NCBI RefSeq assembly: GCF_019578655.1
Contig: NC_063261.1
Location: forward strand, 3,182,201-3,246,200
Source of the DNA: Ricinus communis
Taxonomy: Eukaryota; Streptophyta; Magnoliopsida; Malpighiales; Euphorbiaceae
Direction of reading: 5' to 3'
Length of the DNA: 64,000 nt
The notes below the pieces were generated by a model. It was not told where the DNA came from. It searched no databases and saw nothing but the letters and a program-made list of their open reading frames with translations. How positions within the stretch are numbered: the first letter of the stretch is position 1; the number at the start of each line of letters is the position of its first letter. Position numbers and translations under genes: made by a program. This document shows, in pieces, positions 57,081-64,000 of this stretch.

Positions 57081-57794
57081 TCTATATGGCTAAAATAGGT
57101 TAATATGATGCATGTGCTACGTGAGATGTATGATGCATGTGCAATGCATAAAGTTAAAAAGAAAGAGGGTTAGCACACATAATAATATACATTTTTCATC
57201 CTTCCAACCTTATTACTTCCGCACACAGCTCATGGTAGGTCTTTCTTCCTTAGGATTTTGGGTATGAGCTTTCTATCAACAGGGGATAGTAGGCTCGACA
57301 CGCATGCCATAAGCTCTCAAAGCAGATTTAAAATAAACAAGACAATGTTTTCCAGTATAAGTATAAAAGCTTGCATATTTTAGGCCTATGGTCTAGTTCC
57401 ACATTTTGAGCCAAGGCCTTTAATATTTGGGCTTTAGAAACTTATAATGAGAAACATTTCAAATAGCAAGCAGCAAGGTTCCTAAGGAAGATTACTACTG
57501 TTATTACCATGGGATGAGTCTTAGGTAAGGATAAAAGGCTCCCATAAGTGTAAGGTATTCTTCCTTGACTCATCTACCCATTTAAGGGTCCATGTGATAA
57601 AGGAAATTTATTCATTACTTGTAAGTGATGATTGGCTAGTGTCACAATTCTAGGGTTTGAGTGGAACAAAAGAACCACTAATCGACATCATCGGGGCTAT
57701 AGGGACTGTACAGTGTGTGCTAATGGTGTAATAATGCAAGAATGAGATGTTAAATAATAAAATTATAGACAAACATGCACTAAAATTGGCTTCT
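57081..57794 (-). other. T4 untranslated leader
   Basis: No gene. It is the reverse counterpart of 2969-3674 and 41619-42365 (for example TTGATAGAAAGCTCATACCC). The frame at 57650-57847 is noise. Confidence 0.6.
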
Positions 57795-57817
57795 CTTATC
57801 CTCAGTGGAGTCTCCAT
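57795..57817 (-). other. primer-binding site of T4
   Basis: The minus strand reads ATGGAGACTCCACTGAGGAT immediately after the LTR; close to the Tat primer site with a few changes. Confidence 0.75.
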
Positions 57818-59966
57818 TATAGGCGGTAATTTTTGGTGCGCACCCAAGTGTCTTTAGTGACTACAACACTATAAGGCTTTTCAACCTAATCGATAACATG
57901 CTAATTTGTCACTATGACTAGCGGGGAGATGGGAGTCGCCATCCGAGTAATCACCGAGACACTTTTACTAATGAGTGGCATTTCTTAGGTTCTATAAGGA
58001 AGCTTACGCCACAACTCCAAAAATGGATCTAGAAGCCAACTTCCTTATTTGTATATATTAGTCTTTAATTTTATTGTTTAACAAATTATTCCCTATAAAC
58101 ACAAGCAGTTCATATATAGGCATACCAAATAACACACATAATTCACTTAGGCCTAACCCATTTTATTCAAGCCCAACCCATATTAGAGTTGTTAATCTAA
58201 ATTACTAATTAATTATGTATATAGCCCACTTAGTCTATAGCCCATTTACAAATTATGCTTTTGATTTCCAACCTTTAGGCCTAGTGGACTACTTATTATG
58301 ACAATGCTCGTTTTATGTTAAACTAATTTTAGTAAAGCCCAATCCTAACTAAGATATGTCAAAGCCCAATAGTCTACTTCAATTTTAGAGTTTAAGTCCA
58401 ATTAATATTGATTAGCCTATTGGAGTACAGTTTTCATGTTAGGTACAATTTTAGCCCTAAGTCTATATGTCCATTTTTTAATTAGGTAGGCATATCACAG
58501 TTATTTATTATACATCACCATGAAGTAGACAAAAAATAAAGAGCAAAAATATAAACCTAACTATTACAACCCGACCTACAACTAAAACTGCAAAGTAAAA
58601 GCCCTAAGATTTAATACAACACACAAAATTGAAGGAAATACATCAAAATATGTAAAAAGCCAAAAATTGGGACAAAAATGTGTAGAGCCGATCGGCTTTG
58701 GGATATTCAGGCAGACTTTTTCGAGTTTTAGTGTATTCCTCGCGTCCTCAAAGCCTATTTTAACATGCACAAAAGGTAAAAAGAATTAGAATGTGAAAGA
58801 AATAATAAAAATAAAATAAAACAATAGAAATCAATCAATTGAATCAAAAACCCTAAAAACTATGCAAACCCTAAAAATTGAACATACAACAAACAAGACG
58901 GCAGTTTAATCATATAATCCTAATAAACTAATTTAATTATAAAACAATCATCAAACTAGAAATATAATCATGTAATCCTATGCATGTACTAGTGAGATTC
59001 AAAATCCCAATTGGCAATATAATCATATTCTAAATCCTAATGTTATTATTATCATATTTCAAAACCCAATAAATTAATAACACACAGATTCATAATAAAC
59101 CCTAATCAAATCATATTAATTATAAAACTAGAACAATAAAATTAACCTTAATCATGTTTCTAAAAAGCAGACAAATAAACAAAAATGAGAAGACCACTTT
59201 AGGATGATGATGGATGCATGTTTGGAGGAACTCTCAAGTTGTCACCGTAGTTGATGGTTCTGCGAGTCTTAGGTGATGAAGATGCAGTTGAATTGAAGAT
59301 TAGTCGATGTAGTTCTATCGACTAAAAAAGGTTTCCAAGAACTAGTTCTTGCTTAGTGGCCTTCTCTCTTAGTGACTTAAACCTTATGCCTAATGATGAA
59401 TGTTTATTTTTTCTTTCGATCTAGCTTCTATTCTTTCTTGTTTTCTCTTGCTTTTCTCCTCTCTTTTTCTCTATGTTGATTCTTTTTATTTTTTGTTGTT
59501 AGCCCTAGCCCTAGATACCTCTTTCTATTTATAGAGGTAGGGTTTCCATTGGGAATTGATAATCTTTAAAAATAAGTTGATAAATATCCAAAACAAATTA
59601 TTTAAATTTAAATAAATATTATTAAAAATCTATGATTATCGTCAAAACCTTCTAGAATTTGTATCTAGACGTAAAATCATTAAGAAAAATGATGTCGAAG
59701 CAAAAATGCCCTAATAAGCACTATGTAGAGCCAGTCGGCTCTGTACATGGAAAGTTAAGAAATTTGCAATTAGGTCCCTAAATTTGTGAAATCTCTCGTT
59801 TTGATCCTCAAACTTTGTTTTTCTTGACAATTAACTCCAAATTGATTTTAAAAAGGTAATTTAGGCTGGATTAACCTCAATCCTAACCTCAGATTCACCC
59901 GTCCTCAGTCTCCCAGGATTTTCCATAGTTCCCTCGATTTCTAGATCTAGAAAATAGGTGCTGACA
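57818..59966 (-). repeat. 5' LTR of T4 (family A)
   Basis: 2149 bp. The minus strand starts TGTCAGCACCTATTTTC and ends ACCGCCTATA (CACA changed to TATA). It contains AGAGCCGATCGGCTTT at 58684-58699 and AGAGCCAGTCGGCTCT at 59727-59742. The flank after its start is TATGG. It aligns throughout with the other family A LTRs. Confidence 0.85.
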
Positions 59967-62050
59967 TATGGGTTTATTAACCATGGATTAGTTCTTATAT
60001 TAATTAATTTCCATTTAGGATAACAAACCCGACTTAATGTAAGTTAGGATTTTGTAGAAACCTAAATCATTAAGAACTTTAATTAAAGGCCATATATAGA
60101 AAGAGATGCATATGGGGCAGCAAGGTTAAGGTTGGAACAAGTTGGTGGCATATGAACCCTAAGGGATATAACTTATGATCTAGAAGTTTTTAGAATTTTT
60201 GGATCTCGTTTGATTAGGGTTTGGGCATTGGGATTGTATGTCATGCACATAGACAACTTTGATGTAATCATCAATACCCAATCTCTAACCAAATTTGGAT
60301 GGACAAATTAATTGAAATATATGCATAGGTAATTGTTATAACTTTTCTTGAATATCTGATATTCAAAATTCATTTAAAACAATTTGAAATTGGATTCTTG
60401 ATGATCAAACCAAAACTATACACATACTACACATCTTAAGGGTTTGGAATGTGCAGATGTGTATGGGTTTTGATTTGATTTAATTTTGGAAAGATATGAA
60501 TATGATTTAAAAGGACGAATAATGAACCTTTATATTTTTAGAAATTAAAGGTTTGATCTTCTTGAACATCATATTTGAACACAACATACAAATCAAGTGT
60601 TGATTTGATGAGTCATGCGCATAGTGTGGGTATTGCTTGTTGAGTTTGGCCTATGTGTATTCTTGGTCTAATGGCGAGCCTTTTGAGGAAGAACATCAGA
60701 TCTAGATCATGCAATTTCATTATTTTAATTCTCCATACCCTATTTAGTCCTAATTGTATGCTATGATCAAATAACTTGAAGTATGCTATCTTGATCCTTT
60801 TTATGCTTTATATAATATGACTATATTTGGTATGATGGATGGTTATAGACTATAAAGATCAATGTGATTGTGTTGAATGGTTGAATGCTTTGATTTGGTA
60901 TTTTTGAAATAAGGATTTTGTTCCTTACCTTTCTCTAATTTTCTCTGGGTTGTAAAATTCTTTTCTCATCTGATTCCCCTTAAATGCAACTCAAGCTCTT
61001 TCTATATCTTATGTAATAGTTATATTTTTAGAACAGTTAGATAGAATTTTATTTTGTAATCCAGATACAAATATGGCCCCAAATGGAGATGAAGAGGATA
61101 TTGATCCAAGACTTGGAGATCATAAAGGCAATACCTAGGTTTTGACCATCTAGTTATCTTTGATAACTTGAGATAACTAGTTTAGAAAGTCCATAATCAT
61201 CCATAGTAGTTTAGAAAGTCCTAAACCCTATCATCCCTTATATTATGTATGTGGTATATGATATGTGCATGATCATGCTAAAGCATGAAACCTTTATATT
61301 CGATTTTTATATGTTCATACCAAAGCATGAGACTTTAATCACCGCTTAATAACAAATTCCTTGTTCAATATTAAGTCACATGTTATGAAAATGACTAAGT
61401 TGCATTTCATAATTAAAATAGAAACGAGAGCCTTGTTCGTAGGTCAATTTGTTGAGCAAACTCAAGGTTACCTATTACTTGGGTATATTCTCTATTTTAA
61501 TTTATGGGCCTTACTTAACTATCTTATATAATTTGGATGCGCAAAGCCTTGATCATATGAAGATAGAGGCATGAGTTAGGTGAAACAAATATGATGTTTA
61601 GAAGATCATAAAATATGTGTAGACAAACTTTGTTGTCGCCTAATTGATCTAGAAGTTGTATAGAGATAAAATTGACAAATAGTTGTCTACCTAATTTATT
61701 TTAGTATAGTTTGTTGAGCAAACTTAAGGTCATATTAAAATAGATGGGATTCTAGCCCACTAGGATAGCTAAATCGTTAACATCTCGAACTGATAGTGAG
61801 GTTTATTAATTTATATAGAAAAATAGTGGGAGCTTAAGTAACTAGTTGCAAGACCTTCACTAGTTACTTATATAAATTAACTTATATTCGTTTATCTTTA
61901 TATTGGGAGGTTGTAAGAAAAGATGAGTGGCAATTAATCTTTGTGTAGTATCCTTGACACCAACAAGCTTACTAGGCCGAACTTTCTTAATTGACATCAC
62001 AATGTGAGAATTACTCTAAAAAAAAAGAAGCTTTATGTGCTAAATACACC
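59967..62050 (+). other. leader or LTR region of a decayed copia element
   Basis: No gene. AT-rich. Repeated small blocks such as TTTGTTGAGCAAACTxAAGG (61449-61470 and 61709-61731) and CATGCTAAAGCATGA / CATACCAAAGCATGA (61273-61333). A possible short coding start ATGGCCCCAAATGGAGATGA lies at 61074. Because copia gag follows at 62060, this may be the LTR and leader, but I could not find LTR ends. Confidence 0.35.
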
Positions 62051-62059
62051 TTCATTGCA

Positions 62060-62740
62060 TCTCCCTATTGCAGATGCGATCGAGCAGGTGGTCCAAGAGT
62101 ATAAAAAGCGTTAAGAAGACGATGACCAAGTTGTTTGTATGATGTTAGGAAGTATGACTTCTAAACTATAAAGACAACAAGAGAATATGGATGCTCAAAC
62201 TGTCATCTTACATTTGAAGGAAACGTTTAATGAGTAGTCAAGGATTGAAAGATAATAGACCTCAAAGGAATTATTTTGATGCAAATGACTGAAGGTGCAT
62301 CTATGAATGCAAATGGACTAAAGATGCTTGGATATGTTAAATATCTAGGGCGTCTTGGTTTTATGATGGACCATAAATTAAGTATAGACTTAATTTTGCA
62401 ATCTTTACCTAACAATTATTCATAGTTTGTTATAAACTTTCATATGAATAAGTTAGATACTACAATATTCGAAGTTCTTACTATGTTAAAGACCGTAGAG
62501 GGCACCATAAAGAAGCAAAAGGGAGTTGTGCTAATGGTAGAACCTTCTACGGCTGCTAAGAGTAAGACTAACAAGAAAAACTGAAAGAAAGCCCATATAC
62601 CCAAGGAAGCTTTAAAGGCTACTAGAGGTGACAACAAGGATAAAGAGAAGTGTCACCATTTTGGGAAGGAAGGACATTGGAGAAGGAATTGCAAGGTTTA
62701 TCTCATTGCATTGAAGGATAAGAAGCAAGAATAAGCTTCT
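62060..62740 (+). pseudogene. Ty1/copia gag (UBN2 type) with zinc knuckle
   Basis: The plus strand reads, with shifts, GRLGFMMDHKLSIDLILQSL, PNNYS, FVINFHMNKLDTTIFEVLTM, LKTVEGTIKKQKGVVLMVEP, then CHHFGKEGHWRRNCKVYL and ALKDKKQE with a stop near 62732. This is the copia Gag pattern; the knuckle's second Cys is Phe. Several stops. It starts after VVQEYKKR near 62090. Capsid protein of an element whose RT begins at 63870. Confidence 0.75.
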
Positions 62741-63869
62741 AATTTTGAAACAAAGAAATAGACTAGCCTAAAGGCAATTGTTGCCATTTAGTTTAGTTAT
62801 TAATTTTATTTTCCTTATTAAGAATTTAATAATTCTTTTAATTCTTTTTCTAGAATAATTATGGTTATTATTTTATTTAATAATATAAGGCAATTGTTTC
62901 CTTATTTAGTTAAATGATTTATATTTCTAGAATGTCATACAAAAGGTTGTATGAAATTAAGGAAAAGAAATCCATATCACGAGAAATCTAAAGCAATCCT
63001 AAATAGGCATAAGGATTATATTATTGATATTAAGACAAATAAGTAACATAAATAAGTTATATAACTTATAAATCTTATGAAATCAATATTATAATCAAGT
63101 TGTCTTTGAGAAAGACACATATACCAAATTCCTAAATGATACATAGGATGTATGCTTGCTTTTAAGAAGGGTTATGATAAAGTATCATATCAAGATAAAA
63201 TCACGATATCGAATACTTGGATCATGACTAGAATATCTATAACTTGCAATTATGCAAATTGATGAAGTTCATACCATATGATGAAACCTAACTTTATGAG
63301 ACATAGCTAGATCAATAAAGAGTGTTGCAAGCCTTTTCATAGGATATATACTCTTATAATCATTAACTTTAATTTATTCCATTTATGATATGATTATAAT
63401 AAAGTCTATATAGGATATAGACTAATATGTGATGTTTAAGAGAAATATACACAATTAGAGAAAGTTGAAAGGCTTGATATAATAAATGTAAGTTTGTAAG
63501 ATATCTAAAAGGGTTTTAGGATATCAACACTATCATTTTCTTGAAACAAAGAGTTTGTTTGAGTTATGTTATTTTTTAAGAAAAAAGGATTTTTCTGAAA
63601 GAATTAGTAGGAGTTTGATAGATCTTGATAGAGATCAAGATAAATAAATTAATATTAAAATGGAACAAAGCTTGAAGGTGCTTAGCATAAGAGGCACAAC
63701 CTTAAGCTAATCATATACACAATCTTTTAGCATGTAGTAGGATACAACATATTTATAAGAAAATGGAGGTCTCTTATGGAATATATAATTATATCTCATT
63801 ATTAATGAGAATACTATATTAAGAACTAATGTTTGACATTAATTATTATAGTTGGCATCAACCCATTAA
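62741..63869 (+). other. decayed copia protease-integrase interval
   Basis: AT-rich, with no frame I can identify. Only 1.1 kb separates gag from RT, where protease and integrase normally take about 2 kb, so deletions are likely. Confidence 0.35.
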
Positions 63870-64000
63870 ATTCTATTGTGGATACCATTTTGTCTAACCA
63901 AGTGAAAACTGTGGTGGACCCATTTAAAATGGATAAGATCCATTAAGGTGTAAGTGGGTTTTTGAGAAAAAATAATATGAAAGTCTTTGCATAAAGGTTG
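63870..64000 (+). pseudogene. start of copia RT, running out of the window
   Basis: The plus strand reads NQVKTVVDPFKMDKI, then after a stop WVFEKK.Y in shifted frames. It resembles the copia RT opening NQVW.LVD.P.G.KPIG.KWVFKKK. Only this fragment is visible. Confidence 0.45.

Larger units (their letters stand above)
49746..59966 (-). mobile_element. Tat/Ogre-like element T4, 5' two thirds
   Basis: On the minus strand: 5' LTR (59966-57818), primer site, leader, gag, protease, RT, RNase H and second RNase H up to the gap. A family A solo LTR (51926-54129) interrupts it. Integrase and the 3' LTR are not visible. Its coding regions are collinear with T3. Confidence 0.85.

Overview
This is plant nuclear DNA, most likely from a eudicot, and it is almost entirely a nest of LTR retrotransposons. 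The evidence is plant-specific retroelement lineages (Tat/Ogre-like and Athila-like Ty3/gypsy, SIRE-like and other Ty1/copia), plant mobile domain genes, AT-rich spacers and GT-AG introns. I see no rRNA, tRNA, CRISPR or bacterial features and no convincing single-copy host gene. One run of 500 N (49246-49745) is an assembly gap.

Layout. 1-658: AT-rich flank. 659-5325: Tat element A1 (+): 5' LTR, primer site, broken gag, cut by the next element. 5326-27427: Tat element T1 (-): 3' LTR at the left, polypurine tract, 33-bp repeats, a plant mobile domain gene on the opposite (+) strand, a second antisense gene (DUF7745-like), and a protease scrap. T1 is split by a SIRE-type copia (10741-18474), a solo copia LTR (18973-20735) and a complete but RT-less Athila-type element E1 (21224-26923, TSD TTACT). 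27428-31284: Tat element T5 (-): 3' LTR, polypurine tract, 21-bp repeats and another antisense mobile domain gene, cut by Athila element E2 (-, 31285-34727). E2 is itself cut by Athila element E3 (+, 34728 to about 39369), which keeps gag and protease but no RT. 39380-41301: a copia LTR containing six hairpin repeats. 41302-49245: Tat element T3 (+): gag-pol remains followed by two antisense genes. 49746-59966: Tat element T4 (-): 5' LTR, gag, protease, RT and RNase H, split by a solo LTR (TSD GTTTG). 59967-64000: a decayed copia (+) with recognisable gag and the beginning of RT.

How the parts fit. All pol genes are broken by stops or frameshifts. The longest clean retroelement frames are the E3 gag and protease and the SIRE RT. 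The most unusual part is the Tat family. Between pol and the 3' LTR, T1 and T3 carry two tandem spliced genes on the antisense strand; T5 shows one. TATA-like promoters and family-specific short palindromes that also occur in the element's own LTRs accompany them. Antisense extra ORFs, some with mobile domains, have been reported in Tat elements before. The two-gene arrangement and the shared palindromes are what deserve a closer look.
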